DNA of 49,469 nt from Lysobacter_K sp038248955 (GTDB taxonomy: Bacteria > Pseudomonadota > Gammaproteobacteria > Xanthomonadales > Xanthomonadaceae). This document shows positions 1-8,632 of this stretch, one piece after another (the first letter of the stretch is position 1; each line of letters begins with the position of its first letter). The translations under genes and the position numbers were made by a program. The stretch is taken from positions 1-49,469 of the forward strand of contig JBBRWW010000005.1 in NCBI GenBank assembly GCA_038248955.1. The letters are read 5' to 3'. A model generated the notes under the pieces. The model was not told the origin of the DNA, made no database searches, and saw nothing but the letters and a program-made list of their open reading frames with translations.

Positions 1-485
1 GCATCGGCGAGCAACTGTTCGATCACCAGCTTGGTGCGGCCGTACGGATTGGTCACCCGCAGTGGCGCGTCCTCGCGTACCGGCACGGCATCGGGTGCAC
101 CGTAGACCGTGGCTGACGAACTGAAAACCAGGCGTTTCACCCCGGCCACCTGCATTGCCTGCAGCAGGTTGATCGTGCCGCCGATGTTGTTGTCGAAATA
201 TTCCAGCGGCTGCTCGCAGGATTCGCCGACCGCCTTGAGTGCGGCGAAATGCACGACCGCATCGAAGCGATGGCGGCCAAACAACGCCGCCAGTTCATCC
301 TTGTGCCGCAGGTCTACCCGCTCGCATGGCACCGGCGCATCCATGAGCTGTTGCAGCCGTTGCAACACGAACGGCGTGCTGTTGGAGAAATTGTCGGCAA
401 TCACGACCCGGTGACCGCGCTCGGCCAGCACCACGCACGTGTGGCAGCCGATGTAGCCCGCGCCGCCGGTAACCAGGATATGCAT
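1..485 (-). CDS. galE: UDP-glucose 4-epimerase, 5' part (3' end outside window)
   Basis: This frame is open from an ATG at 485 (minus strand) to the window edge, giving about 161 residues. It starts MHILVTGGAGYIGCHT, the NAD-binding glycine motif of short-chain epimerases (GxxGxxG). It then shows VVHFAALKAVGES, the NNIGGTINLL stretch, the catalytic Ser region (FSSSATVYG) and the catalytic YxxxK (NPYGRTKLVIEQ). These residues are diagnostic of GalE, which interconverts UDP-Glc and UDP-Gal and in some family members also UDP-GlcNAc and UDP-GalNAc. The C-terminal substrate-binding half is missing, so substrate range cannot be judged. A weak GGAG lies about 11 nt upstream. It is divergent from the EPS genes, with a 210-bp gap that should hold both promoters. 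Its place suggests it supplies UDP-Gal or UDP-GalNAc to the EPS pathway. Confidence 0.93.
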   Translation of the reverse strand, partial: MHILVTGGAGYIGCHTCVVLAERGHRVVIADNFSNSTPFVLQRLQQLMDAPVPCERVDLRHKDELAALFGRHRFDAVVHFAALKAVGESCEQPLEYFDNNIGGTINLLQAMQVAGVKRLVFSSSATVYGAPDAVPVREDAPLRVTNPYGRTKLVIEQLLAD

Positions 486-695
486 GCCGCATTGACTCCA
501 GATCCGGCCCCGCCGTCGCTCGGCAGGTCCCCATGGGATCAAAACGCAGGCCGGTGACGAGAACGTCCAGTCGGCATCGACGCACCAATCCCAGGCGCCG
601 ATGGGCGCAGCCTGCTGGCCGTGCGCATGGCACTTCGGCGTTTTCATGACAGCACCCGAACGTGTCGGGTCGACCCGAGGGGAGGTCAGCTTTCG

Positions 696-2000
696 ATGAA
701 TTCGCCATCGATGAATTCGCCGTTGCCCGGCATGGATGCGATCCGCATCGCGGTTATTGGGCTCGGCTATGTCGGCCTGCCGCTGGCCGCTGCGTTCGGC
801 AAGTACTTCCCGACCGTGGGCTTCGATATCAACACTGCGCGGGTGGCCGAACTCGAACGCCGTCATGACCACACGCTGGAGATGTCGAGCGACGAACTGG
901 AGGACGCCGTCCAGCTGGAATTCACCAGCAATCCGTCGCGACTGGTGGGCTGCAACGTCTTCATCGTGACCGTGCCAACCCCGATCGACGAATACAGGCG
1001 TCCCGACCTCAAACCGCTCGAGTCCGCCAGCCGCGCCGTCGGCCAGGCGATCGGGCGCGGCGGCGTGGTGGTCTATGAGTCCACGGTCTACCCCGGCGCC
1101 ACCGAGGAGATCTGCGTCCCAATCGTGGCGCGCGAATCGGGACTGGCCTTCAACCGTGACTTCTACGTCGGCTACAGCCCCGAACGTATCAACCCGGGCG
1201 ATCCACAGCATCGGCTCGAGACGATCATGAAGGTCACGTCCGGCTCCACCCCGGAAGCCGCGCGCCTCGTCGATGCCATATACCGGCGGATCATCCATGC
1301 CGGCACCCACCCGGCGCCCAGCATCCGCGTGGCCGAGGCGGCCAAGGTGATCGAAAACATACAGCGCGACGTCAACATCGCGCTCATCAACGAACTGGCG
1401 ATGCTGTTCCATCGCCTCGACATCGATACCCACGAGGTGCTCGAGGCCGCGGGCACCAAATGGAACTTCCTGCCCTTCCGTCCCGGGCTCGTGGGTGGCC
1501 ACTGCATCGGCGTCGATCCGTACTACCTGACCCACAAGGCCCAGCAGATCGGCTACCACACCGACATGATCCTCGCCGGACGCCGCATCAACGACAGCAT
1601 GGGCAGTCATGTCGCCCAACGGGCCGTGAAGCTGATGCGCCAGCGCAGCGTCCAACCCACGCAGGCCAGGGTCCTGATCCTCGGCCTGGCGTTCAAGGAA
1701 AACTGCCCGGACCTGCGCAATACGCGCGTGGTCGATATCGTCCGCGAACTGCGCTGCTTCAACGTGGATGTCGATGTCCACGATCCCTGGGTCAGCGCGA
1801 CGATGGCGCGGGAGGAGTACGGGATCGTGCTGGTGGCCGAGCCGACCCCCGGTCACTACGACGCCGTGATCCTGGCCGTGGCCCATCGCGAGTTCGTCGA
1901 GCGCGGCGCGGACGGGATCCGCGCGCTCGGCACGCCCGACGCGGTGCTGTTCGATGTCAAGCGGGCATTGCCGCGCGCCAGCGTCGACGGATGCCTATAG
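696..2000 (+). CDS. UDP-N-acetyl-hexosamine 6-dehydrogenase (TviB/WbpO-like)
   Basis: 434 residues. It makes UDP-HexNAc uronic acid from UDP-HexNAc with two NAD+ in the cytoplasm. The N-terminal Rossmann motif is IAVIGLGYVGLPLA. The family hallmarks VTVPTPID, YESTVYPGATEE, GYSPERINPGD, EAAKVIEN and the catalytic-Cys motif GGHCIGVDPYYL are all present, and the C-terminal UDP-binding domain carries LGLAFKENCPDLRNT. The pattern fits the TviB/WbpO branch (UDP-GlcNAc or UDP-GalNAc) better than UDP-glucose dehydrogenase. I start at ATG 696 because GGGGAGGT lies 9 nt before it; an upstream in-frame ATG at 621 has no such site, and an in-frame ATG at 711 is an alternative. It is followed 9 nt later by the acyltransferase. 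With the amidotransferase at 13432 it could lead to a uronamide sugar (inference). Confidence 0.93.
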   Translation: MNSPSMNSPLPGMDAIRIAVIGLGYVGLPLAAAFGKYFPTVGFDINTARVAELERRHDHTLEMSSDELEDAVQLEFTSNPSRLVGCNVFIVTVPTPIDEYRRPDLKPLESASRAVGQAIGRGGVVVYESTVYPGATEEICVPIVARESGLAFNRDFYVGYSPERINPGDPQHRLETIMKVTSGSTPEAARLVDAIYRRIIHAGTHPAPSIRVAEAAKVIENIQRDVNIALINELAMLFHRLDIDTHEVLEAAGTKWNFLPFRPGLVGGHCIGVDPYYLTHKAQQIGYHTDMILAGRRINDSMGSHVAQRAVKLMRQRSVQPTQARVLILGLAFKENCPDLRNTRVVDIVRELRCFNVDVDVHDPWVSATMAREEYGIVLVAEPTPGHYDAVILAVAHREFVERGADGIRALGTPDAVLFDVKRALPRASVDGCL

Positions 2001-2009
2001 GAGGTCCAC

Positions 2010-4037
2010 GTGCACCCTCTACGGACGGGAAGCGCAGAAGCGCGGCGGGTCGCATACCGCGCCGATATCGATGGCCTGCGCGGCATCGCCGTCCTGGCAG
2101 TGGTGGCCTACCACCTCGGCATCGGCCCGACAGGCGGGGGCTTCGTCGGCGTCGACATGTTCTTCGTAATCTCGGGTTTCCTCATCACGGCGATCGTGCA
2201 GGCCGAGATCGAAACCGGCAGCTTCACTTTCCTGCGCTTCTACGAACGCCGCGTGCGACGGCTTTTTCCGGCCCTGTTCGTCGTCCTGCTGGCGACGATC
2301 GTGGGGGGCACATGGCTGCTGCTCCCGTCTGACCTGGTGTTACTCGGAAAAAGCACGGCAGCGACGCTGGTGTTCGCATCGAACGTCTTCTTCTGGCGCA
2401 ACAGCGGCTATTTCGACAGTGCATCGGAGATCAATCCGCTGCTGCACACATGGTCGCTCGCCGTCGAGGAACAGTTCTATATCGGTCTTCCGATGCTGCT
2501 TCTGCTGACGTACCGATACTGGCGCGGCCACCTGCCCATCGTGCTGACACTGGTGGCCTGCGTGTCGCTGGCGGCCTGCGTGCTGATCCAGCCGCTGCGG
2601 CCGTCAGCGGTGTTCTACCTGTCGCCTTTCCGCGCGTGGGAACTGCTCGCAGGCGCGTTGCTGGCGATCGGCGCCGTTCCGGCCTTCGCGCACCGCCGCC
2701 ATCGCGAGGCCGCCTCGGCGGTGGCCCTGGTCCTGGTTGCAGCCGCCATCGTCTCCAGCAAGTCCGGAATCGGCTACCCGGGATGGCAAGCCATCGTCCC
2801 GGTGGTGGGTACTGCCGTGCTGATCCACGTGGGCACTAGCGGCGGGTCAACGGTCCACCGGCTGTTGCAATCCCGGCCGCTGGTCAAGGTCGGGCTGGTT
2901 TCGTATTCGCTGTATCTGTGGCATTGGCCGCTGATCGCGTTTGCCAGGTACCGCAATGGCCTGGAGCCACTCGGCGAATGGCGGTGGCTGATCCTGGCAG
3001 TAGCGCTGGTCGCCGCTGCGCTGTCCTACCGGTTCGTCGAGCAACCCTTCCGCAGGCGCAAGCCGGCCGCTACCGCGGGCAACGCCTTCATCAAGGCCGC
3101 GATGGCGGCCGGGCTGGTCGGGACCACATCCGCCATCGTGGTAGCGGGCGCCGGTTGGCCAGCGCGATTCACCGGCGAGGTCATCGCACTCGACAAGGAA
3201 CGCCGGCCGCCGATTCCATTCATCCAATGCGAGGGCAATTTCGCCGCGCTTCAGGGAGACCCGACCCCCTGTATGTTGGGGATCGCCACCGAAAAGCCGT
3301 CCCTGGTGCTCTGGGGCGACAGCCATGCGCTGGCCTGGGCGCCCGCCTTTGATGCCCTGCTCAAGAGCCACGGCGCCGCCGGAATCCTCGCATCGAGCAT
3401 GGCCTGCCCGCCGCTCATGGAGGTCAACAGCACCGCCAATGCCGACTGTCGCGACTACAACCGGCGGGTGCAGGAGCTATTGCGGCGCCCCGGAGCGCCG
3501 CGAACCGTGGTGATGGTGGCCGACTGGCCGGAATACACCCAGGCGGAGGGTTGGTTGAAAGTCGCCGGCAAGATGTCCCCGACAGGCAATCGACCGGACT
3601 TCGGCCCACTGCTGCGTGCGACGGTCAAGGGACTGCACGAGGACGGGAGAAGCGTCTGGATCATCGGGCCCACCCCGGGTGCTCCATCGTCGGCGCCGCT
3701 GCGCTGCGCGATGGCAAGGATGAACCACCGAGCACTCCCCGTCGCCACCTCGGCCCACACATTCAAGAGCGATTCGGACAGCTTCTATGCAGCCGTGTCG
3801 TCGATCCAGCAAGTCACCGAGGTACGGGTGACTGATCCGGCACCTTGGTTTTGCGGCATCGACCATTGCGCCTTCATGGACAAGGGGCGGCTGCTTTATC
3901 GCGACGGAGGCCACCTGAACCCGCGCGGGGCAGCGTACCTGGAGCCATTCCTGGCGCCCGTGCTGGCGATGCAGCTGGATTCCGGCGGGCGTGCGTCGGG
4001 GCAAGGCCGTGGCTCTCAGACGCTGGGATCGCCATGA
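2010..4037 (+). CDS. Acyltransferase-3 / SGNH fusion protein (OafA-like)
   Basis: 675 residues, GTG start with AGGAGG 5 nt upstream. The N-terminal half (about 20-370) is a multi-pass membrane acyltransferase-3 domain with DGLRGIAVLAVVAYH, GGFVGVDMFFVISGFLI, RRLFPAL and HTWSLAVEEQFY. The C-terminal half (about 410-650) is a periplasmic SGNH-hydrolase-like domain with LWGDSHALAW (block I, GDSH) and DGGHLNPRG (block V, catalytic His). Members of this type move acetyl or other acyl groups from cytoplasmic CoA across the membrane onto extracytoplasmic glycans, the SGNH domain completing the transfer. It likely acylates the EPS or its lipid-linked repeat unit. It sits directly behind the dehydrogenase and before the export genes. 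The acyl donor cannot be read from sequence. Confidence 0.9.
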   Translation: MHPLRTGSAEARRVAYRADIDGLRGIAVLAVVAYHLGIGPTGGGFVGVDMFFVISGFLITAIVQAEIETGSFTFLRFYERRVRRLFPALFVVLLATIVGGTWLLLPSDLVLLGKSTAATLVFASNVFFWRNSGYFDSASEINPLLHTWSLAVEEQFYIGLPMLLLLTYRYWRGHLPIVLTLVACVSLAACVLIQPLRPSAVFYLSPFRAWELLAGALLAIGAVPAFAHRRHREAASAVALVLVAAAIVSSKSGIGYPGWQAIVPVVGTAVLIHVGTSGGSTVHRLLQSRPLVKVGLVSYSLYLWHWPLIAFARYRNGLEPLGEWRWLILAVALVAAALSYRFVEQPFRRRKPAATAGNAFIKAAMAAGLVGTTSAIVVAGAGWPARFTGEVIALDKERRPPIPFIQCEGNFAALQGDPTPCMLGIATEKPSLVLWGDSHALAWAPAFDALLKSHGAAGILASSMACPPLMEVNSTANADCRDYNRRVQELLRRPGAPRTVVMVADWPEYTQAEGWLKVAGKMSPTGNRPDFGPLLRATVKGLHEDGRSVWIIGPTPGAPSSAPLRCAMARMNHRALPVATSAHTFKSDSDSFYAAVSSIQQVTEVRVTDPAPWFCGIDHCAFMDKGRLLYRDGGHLNPRGAAYLEPFLAPVLAMQLDSGGRASGQGRGSQTLGSP

Positions 4038-4143
4038 CCGTACCCCACCTGGTTTCCGGCGGGCCGGGCGATGGGCCGATTTCTGTCCCGGCTTCCCGAC
4101 TCCATGGCGCTCCCAACAAGTCCGCGCGGCCCATGCCGGCACC

Positions 4144-4160
4144 GTGGCCGGGCCTCTGCC
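4144..4160 (+). promoter_or_regulatory. Possible sigma-54 -24/-12 element before export operon
   Basis: The bases GTGGCCGGGCCTCTGCC have GG and GC separated by exactly 10 nt, with a perfect TGGC -24 core and a CTGC in place of TTGC at -12. It lies 56 bp before the start of the export lipoprotein. In high-GC DNA such matches arise by chance, so this is only a candidate. Confidence 0.22.
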
Positions 4161-4216
4161 AATACGTCGTTTCTAAGGGAACACGTTCGTCCAAGCCACG
4201 AAGCCAGGGGATACCC

Positions 4217-4831
4217 ATGAAACTTTCCGGTCTGCTTGCCGTTTCCTTGTCCGTCCTGCTCACTGCCTGTACGAGTACGGGCAACACCGTCGGCGGATCG
4301 CCGCCGGCCGATATCCCGATGGCCGATGCCTACAAGATCGGTGTCGACGACGTGGTCCAGGTCTCGGTCTGGCGCAATCCGGAACTCGGCACCACCGCGC
4401 CGGTACGCCCGGACGGCATGATCTCGGTGCCCCTGGTCGGTGACGTCCAGGCCGGTGGCCGCGTACCGACCGAGGTCGCCAAGGACATCCAGGGCAAGCT
4501 TGCGGCCTTCGTCGTCGAACCGCAGGTCGCGGTGATCCTCACCGAATTGCGCAGCCACGAGTACCTGTCGCGGGTCCGCGTCACCGGCGCCGTGCGGCAG
4601 CCGATCTCCATCCCGTATCGGCAGGGCATGACCGTGCTCGATGCCGTCCTGGCCGCGGGTGGCGTGACCGAATTCGCCGCGGCCGACCGCTCCAACCTGT
4701 ATCGCAAGAACGGCAATGGCACCGGCACGTACCAGGTCCGACTGGGTAACGTCCTCAACCGGGGCGACTTGTCGACGAACTTCAAGGTGGCGCCGGGTGA
4801 CGTGATCACCGTGCCAGAGCGGACTTTGTGA
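4217..4831 (+). CDS. Polysaccharide export outer-membrane lipoprotein (Wza/EpsE family)
   Basis: 204 residues. The signal peptide ends in a lipobox (LLTAC), so the mature protein is probably a lipoprotein with Cys18 acylated. A Poly_export domain follows (YKIGVDDVVQVSVWRNPEL ... RPDGMISVPLVGDVQAGG), then a SLBB-type beta-grasp segment (VRVTGAVRQP ... GMTVLDAVLAAGGV) and the C-terminal VAPGDVITVPE. The short length and motif set match the exosortase-A-locus export protein subfamily. It forms the periplasmic/outer-membrane channel for the polymer. ATG 4217 is chosen because AGGGGA lies 5 nt upstream and the signal peptide starts there; the frame is open further upstream with no signal-like start. 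It heads the export group, with the next gene 12 nt away. Confidence 0.93.
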   Translation: MKLSGLLAVSLSVLLTACTSTGNTVGGSPPADIPMADAYKIGVDDVVQVSVWRNPELGTTAPVRPDGMISVPLVGDVQAGGRVPTEVAKDIQGKLAAFVVEPQVAVILTELRSHEYLSRVRVTGAVRQPISIPYRQGMTVLDAVLAAGGVTEFAAADRSNLYRKNGNGTGTYQVRLGNVLNRGDLSTNFKVAPGDVITVPERTL

Positions 4832-4843
4832 GCGAGGACTCCC

Positions 4844-6379
4844 GTGGACAACAACCTCATCCAGTGGCGCCCTGGCGAGCGGCGCCCATCGTCGATCCAG
4901 CTGATGCCGGTCTTCGCCCGCGAATTCCGACGCAGGCACCTGCTTCTGGCAGCGATTTTCGCCGCGGTCGCATTGACCACCCTGGTGCTGGGCCTGCGTG
5001 CACCGAAGGCCTACACCTCCTCCACCACGGTGCTGGTTGAAGAGACCAACATCATCGAACCCTTGCTGAAAGGCCGCGCGGTCGCGACCACGGTGGTCGA
5101 TCGCGCGGGCATTGCGCGCGAAGTGGCATTCAGCCGAAGAGTCATGGACGAGATCCTGCGCACCGGAGGCTGGCTTGATTCCAGCCCGGGTCCGCTGGAG
5201 CGCGACAGGCTGATCGACCAGATCACCAGCCGCACCGAAATCACGAACCCGCGCCAGAACCTCAACCTGATCAAGATCAGTTATACGGATTCCGACGCCG
5301 ACCGCGCATTCCAGGTCACCAGGCGATTTGCGGACCTGATCATCCAGGAAAGCCTGCGCACCAAGGAACGCGAGAGCCGGGCAGCCTACGGGTTCATTGA
5401 TTCGCAGGTCAGCGATTACCATCGTAGGCTCAGCGACGCCGAGGACAGGCTCGCCAAGTACCGCAAGGCGCATCCCGAAGTACTGCTCGGTGACCAGGAG
5501 GACGTCACTCGCCGGATCAGCCAACTGCAACTGGAAATCGACAAGTCGCTCATGGACCAGGCCGAACAGCGGTCGCAGGCGGGCGCATGGCAGTCGCACG
5601 TGTCACGCGAACAGTCGATCGGCTTCGCGCAGGCGCGCACCGGACCGATCCAGGCGCGCCTGGCCGAATTGCAGACCGAGCGCGCGCGCCTGGTCGGCAG
5701 CTACACCGAGCGCCACCCGGACGTAATCAGGGTGCAGAACCAGATCCGCGAAATGCAGGTGCAACTGCAGCGCGGTGGCACTGCGGTGGTCGCCGGGGCA
5801 GCGGCATTCAATCCGGGTGCCGGAGGGGATCGAGGCCGCCTGACGGAGGCGCGCAGCCGCAGCATGGGATCGGCCTCACGGGTCGCTGCCGGCCACACCC
5901 TGCTTTCGCAGGAACTCGCCCGGCTCAACCGCGTGGCCGCCCTGGGCAGCGAACTGGCCAACCTGACCCGCAACTTCGAGGTCAACCGCAATCTCTACCA
6001 GGACCTGCTTGAGCGCCGCGAAAACGCGCGGTTGTCGATGAACCTCGACGCGCAGCGCGGCGGCCTGAGCTTCCGGGTGCAGGAACCCGCCGCCGTGCCG
6101 CTGCAATCCAACGGCATGAGCCTGACGCAGGTGGCAATGGGTGGATTGGCGCTCGCCATCGTGGCGCCACTACTGTTGCTCGTCAGCTGGATCAGGTTCG
6201 ATCCGCGGGTACGAATGCCATCGCAGATCGAGCAACTCGCGGGACTGCCGGTGATCGGCTCGATCCCGTCGCGGCCGACCAGCTGGCACCACGCCCGGAA
6301 CAGGCAGCGGCTGCTACTGGCCGCCGGGTTGATGCTGTCAGTACCCATCGCCTACGCCCTCGTCCTGACCCTCAGATAG
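4844..6379 (+). CDS. Polysaccharide chain-length determinant (Wzc/GumC N-terminal type, exosortase-A locus subfamily)
   Basis: 511 residues, GTG start with GAGGA 5 nt upstream. Membrane segments lie near residues 30-50, 417-437 and 490-509. Between the first two is a long periplasmic region with coiled-coil stretches (about 180-390) such as FIDSQVSDYHRRLSDAEDRL, and the PxxP-like RVQEPAAVPL before the second segment. This is the Wzz/GumC polysaccharide co-polymerase architecture, matching the exosortase-locus chain-length subfamily. It sets chain length and couples the inner-membrane polymerase to the export lipoprotein. It has no cytoplasmic kinase domain; the next gene supplies a separate ATPase. 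The third C-terminal membrane helix is typical of this subfamily. Confidence 0.9.
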   Translation: MDNNLIQWRPGERRPSSIQLMPVFAREFRRRHLLLAAIFAAVALTTLVLGLRAPKAYTSSTTVLVEETNIIEPLLKGRAVATTVVDRAGIAREVAFSRRVMDEILRTGGWLDSSPGPLERDRLIDQITSRTEITNPRQNLNLIKISYTDSDADRAFQVTRRFADLIIQESLRTKERESRAAYGFIDSQVSDYHRRLSDAEDRLAKYRKAHPEVLLGDQEDVTRRISQLQLEIDKSLMDQAEQRSQAGAWQSHVSREQSIGFAQARTGPIQARLAELQTERARLVGSYTERHPDVIRVQNQIREMQVQLQRGGTAVVAGAAAFNPGAGGDRGRLTEARSRSMGSASRVAAGHTLLSQELARLNRVAALGSELANLTRNFEVNRNLYQDLLERRENARLSMNLDAQRGGLSFRVQEPAAVPLQSNGMSLTQVAMGGLALAIVAPLLLLVSWIRFDPRVRMPSQIEQLAGLPVIGSIPSRPTSWHHARNRQRLLLAAGLMLSVPIAYALVLTLR

Positions 6380-6389
6380 GCACCCGTCC

Positions 6390-7136
6390 ATGGCCAGCCA
6401 CGACTTCCTTGCACGCGCCGACGAACGCCTTGTCGAGCGCCTCGTCGCCAACCGCTCCATCACCCGGATCACTGAAACCACGGCGTTGAGCCCGGCGCAG
6501 ATGCGCGAGCGTTCCATCATTTCACCCACCAGCATGGGCCAGCCGCAGGTCGACGCGTTCCGCGAAGTACGCACGCGCCTGCTGGCCGCGGCCAACGACA
6601 ACAACATCGTCACCCTCGTGGCGCCTGTCAGCCGCGGCAGCGGCGGAAGCTTCATCGCCCGCAACCTCGCCGCAGCGTTCGCCTTCGACGAGGCCAAGAG
6701 CTCCGTGCTCATCGATTGCGACCTCTATCGGCCCTCGCAGCATTCGACGATGCGCATAGATCCCTTCAAGGGCGGCCTCGTCAACTACCTCGAAGATCCG
6801 GCCACCTTCATCGCCGACATGCTTTACGAAACCGGCATTCCGCGGCTGCGGCTCATTCCCGCGGGCACCTCCCCCACCCGCAACACGGAATACCTGTCGT
6901 CGTTCCGGATGCGACTGTTGGTGGATTCCCTGCGCAGCCGGTATCCCGACCGTTATCTGTTCCTGGACAGCCCGCCGGTTCGCGGAGCACCCGACGCGCG
7001 GATCCTGGCCGACATCGCCGATGTCGTGGTGCTCGTGGCCGGGTATGGGCGCGACACTGCCGATGACATCGCGCGCGCGGCGGCCAACTTCGACCCCGGC
7101 AAGTTTGGCGGCGTCGTATTCAACGAAAGCACCTAA
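6390..7136 (+). CDS. Wzc/CpsD-like polysaccharide ATPase with altered Walker A
   Basis: 248 residues. It has the fold signature of CpsD/BY-kinase ATPases: an N-terminal pairing segment (QVDAFREVRTRLL), the Walker A region, the A' motif (VLIDCDLYRPS) and Walker B (YLFLDSPPV). It would act in the cytoplasm with the preceding chain-length protein. Two oddities are visible. The Walker A loop reads SRGSGGSF where active family members have GEGKS/T, so the phosphate-binding lysine is missing. There is also no C-terminal tyrosine cluster; the protein ends FNEST. It may be a non-kinase regulatory partner or a weak ATPase. It is 10 nt after the chain-length gene and 10 nt before the barrel gene, so co-expression is likely. 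Confidence 0.82.
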   Translation: MASHDFLARADERLVERLVANRSITRITETTALSPAQMRERSIISPTSMGQPQVDAFREVRTRLLAAANDNNIVTLVAPVSRGSGGSFIARNLAAAFAFDEAKSSVLIDCDLYRPSQHSTMRIDPFKGGLVNYLEDPATFIADMLYETGIPRLRLIPAGTSPTRNTEYLSSFRMRLLVDSLRSRYPDRYLFLDSPPVRGAPDARILADIADVVVLVAGYGRDTADDIARAAANFDPGKFGGVVFNEST

Positions 7137-7146
7137 GGCAGACGAC

Positions 7147-8481
7147 ATGAGCAATGGACAGGGGACCTTTTCTCATCGCCGCCACCAGACCATTCCACGG
7201 GCAGCGCTGTGCGTGGCTTTGCTGATCGCCCTGCCCGGGATCGCCGGCGCGTTCGACGTCGACTACGAGACCGGATTGGGTATCAAGCGCAGCAACAACA
7301 TCAACCTGAGCGAATTCGACCCGATCAGCGACACGGTCATCACGCCGCAGCTACGCTTTGAAGCGGACCTCGATGGCCCGCGTGTACAGCTGGCGGCTCG
7401 TGGCGATGCCCAGTACCTGCACTACACCAGCAACACCTTCGACGATGAACTACGCGGCACGTTCGCGGGCAAGCTCAACGTGACCATGGTTCCCGATCGC
7501 GTCGATTTCGTGTTCCAGGACTACCTGAGCCGCCAGCCCGTGGACGAACTGGCGCCGCTGACCCCCACCAACGAGCAGCAGGCCAATGTGTTCGTCGCCG
7601 GACCGAGCTTGCACGCCCGGTTCGGGCCCGCCACGCGCGGCCAGCTGGATTTGCGTTACACCAACAGTTACGCCGAGGACACCAAGACCTTCAATGGCGA
7701 TCGCTTCGATGCCGCTGGCCGGGTAGTGCGTGAAATCAGCGCCACCCGCACCGTCTCGGCCAACCTGGAAGCCACCCAGGCACGGTTCGATGGCGCCGGC
7801 GCCGCGTCCGACTACGACACCTACGACACCTATTTCGGTTACAAGGCACGCGGCCGCGCCATCGACGCCAACCTTGACCTGGGGTACTCGCGGCTGGATC
7901 CACGCGGCATCGGCAGCACGGTGGACTCGGCGCTGGTGCGGGCGACGCTCGACTGGCGCATGTCGCCGCGCAGCCGACTTAGCACCACCGTGCGCCATCA
8001 ATTGACCGATGCCACCCAAGCGCTGATCACGCCGACCCTTGACCTGGACCGACGCAGCTTCAGCGACTTTCGGTACCTCGACGTATCCGTGCGGCCCAAC
8101 CCCTACCGCGAGCGGCTGTTGCGCATGCGCTACGAGTTCACCGCCGATCGCCTGACCGCGGAACTGGTGCCCTACTACCGGCGGATCCGCTATCTGGATG
8201 GACTGATCGAGAACGAGGATCGTCGCGGGCTGCTGCTGGACGTGGAATATCGGCTGCGGCCGCGGCTCAGCGCATCGCTACTGGCGGCACGCGAGGACCG
8301 CGAGTACGTCGACCTGGCCCGCAAGGACAAGGACATGGGTATCAGCGTGGGACTGGTCAATCGTTTTACACGCCATTGGACCGGGCGCGTCGACCTCCAG
8401 CGCCGCGAACGCGACAGCACCGCCTTGGGCCGCAGCTACGGCGCCAATGCGCTGATCGTCAGCCTCAGCTATCGGCGTTGA
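7147..8481 (+). CDS. Outer-membrane beta-barrel protein, EPS-locus type
   Basis: 444 residues. A signal peptide (about residues 1-36, cleavage near GIAGA-FDV) is followed by alternating beta-strand segments across the whole protein, for example LRFEADLDGPRVQLAARGD, GQLDLRYTNSY, RLTAELVPYYRRIRY and ALIVSLSYRR, which ends in an aromatic/basic barrel-like terminus. This matches the exosortase-system-associated outer-membrane barrel that usually follows the chain-length and kinase genes. It probably helps the polymer through the outer membrane. ATG 7147 is used because the signal peptide starts there. It is the last gene of the export group; a 151-bp gap follows. Confidence 0.82.
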   Translation: MSNGQGTFSHRRHQTIPRAALCVALLIALPGIAGAFDVDYETGLGIKRSNNINLSEFDPISDTVITPQLRFEADLDGPRVQLAARGDAQYLHYTSNTFDDELRGTFAGKLNVTMVPDRVDFVFQDYLSRQPVDELAPLTPTNEQQANVFVAGPSLHARFGPATRGQLDLRYTNSYAEDTKTFNGDRFDAAGRVVREISATRTVSANLEATQARFDGAGAASDYDTYDTYFGYKARGRAIDANLDLGYSRLDPRGIGSTVDSALVRATLDWRMSPRSRLSTTVRHQLTDATQALITPTLDLDRRSFSDFRYLDVSVRPNPYRERLLRMRYEFTADRLTAELVPYYRRIRYLDGLIENEDRRGLLLDVEYRLRPRLSASLLAAREDREYVDLARKDKDMGISVGLVNRFTRHWTGRVDLQRRERDSTALGRSYGANALIVSLSYRR

Positions 8482-8530
8482 GGACGCCAACCAACATGCG
8501 GCGGCCATCACCTTCCAGCGCGCGGCATCC

Positions 8531-8546
8531 ACCAACGCCAGTTGGT
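8531..8546. other. Short inverted repeat in gap between export and GT genes
   Basis: ACCAAC and GTTGGT pair around a 4-nt loop, and a second pair, CGCCGT/ACGGCG, lies just downstream. There is no T-run, so it is not a clear terminator. The 151-bp gap 8482-8632 holds no other recognisable feature and could carry a promoter for the glycosyltransferase operon. Confidence 0.25.
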
Positions 8547-8632
8547 CCGCCGTCGGACGTTGTGCAACGGCGTCGGAACACGGGCGGTCCGTGCAGGCAC
8601 GACGCGTTTCGAGCGATAGGGAGCCACTGAGC

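Noticed and set aside
4016..5599. 527-codon open frame on the minus strand
   Set aside because: Covers the export lipoprotein and chain-length gene in reverse; no start context or domain.
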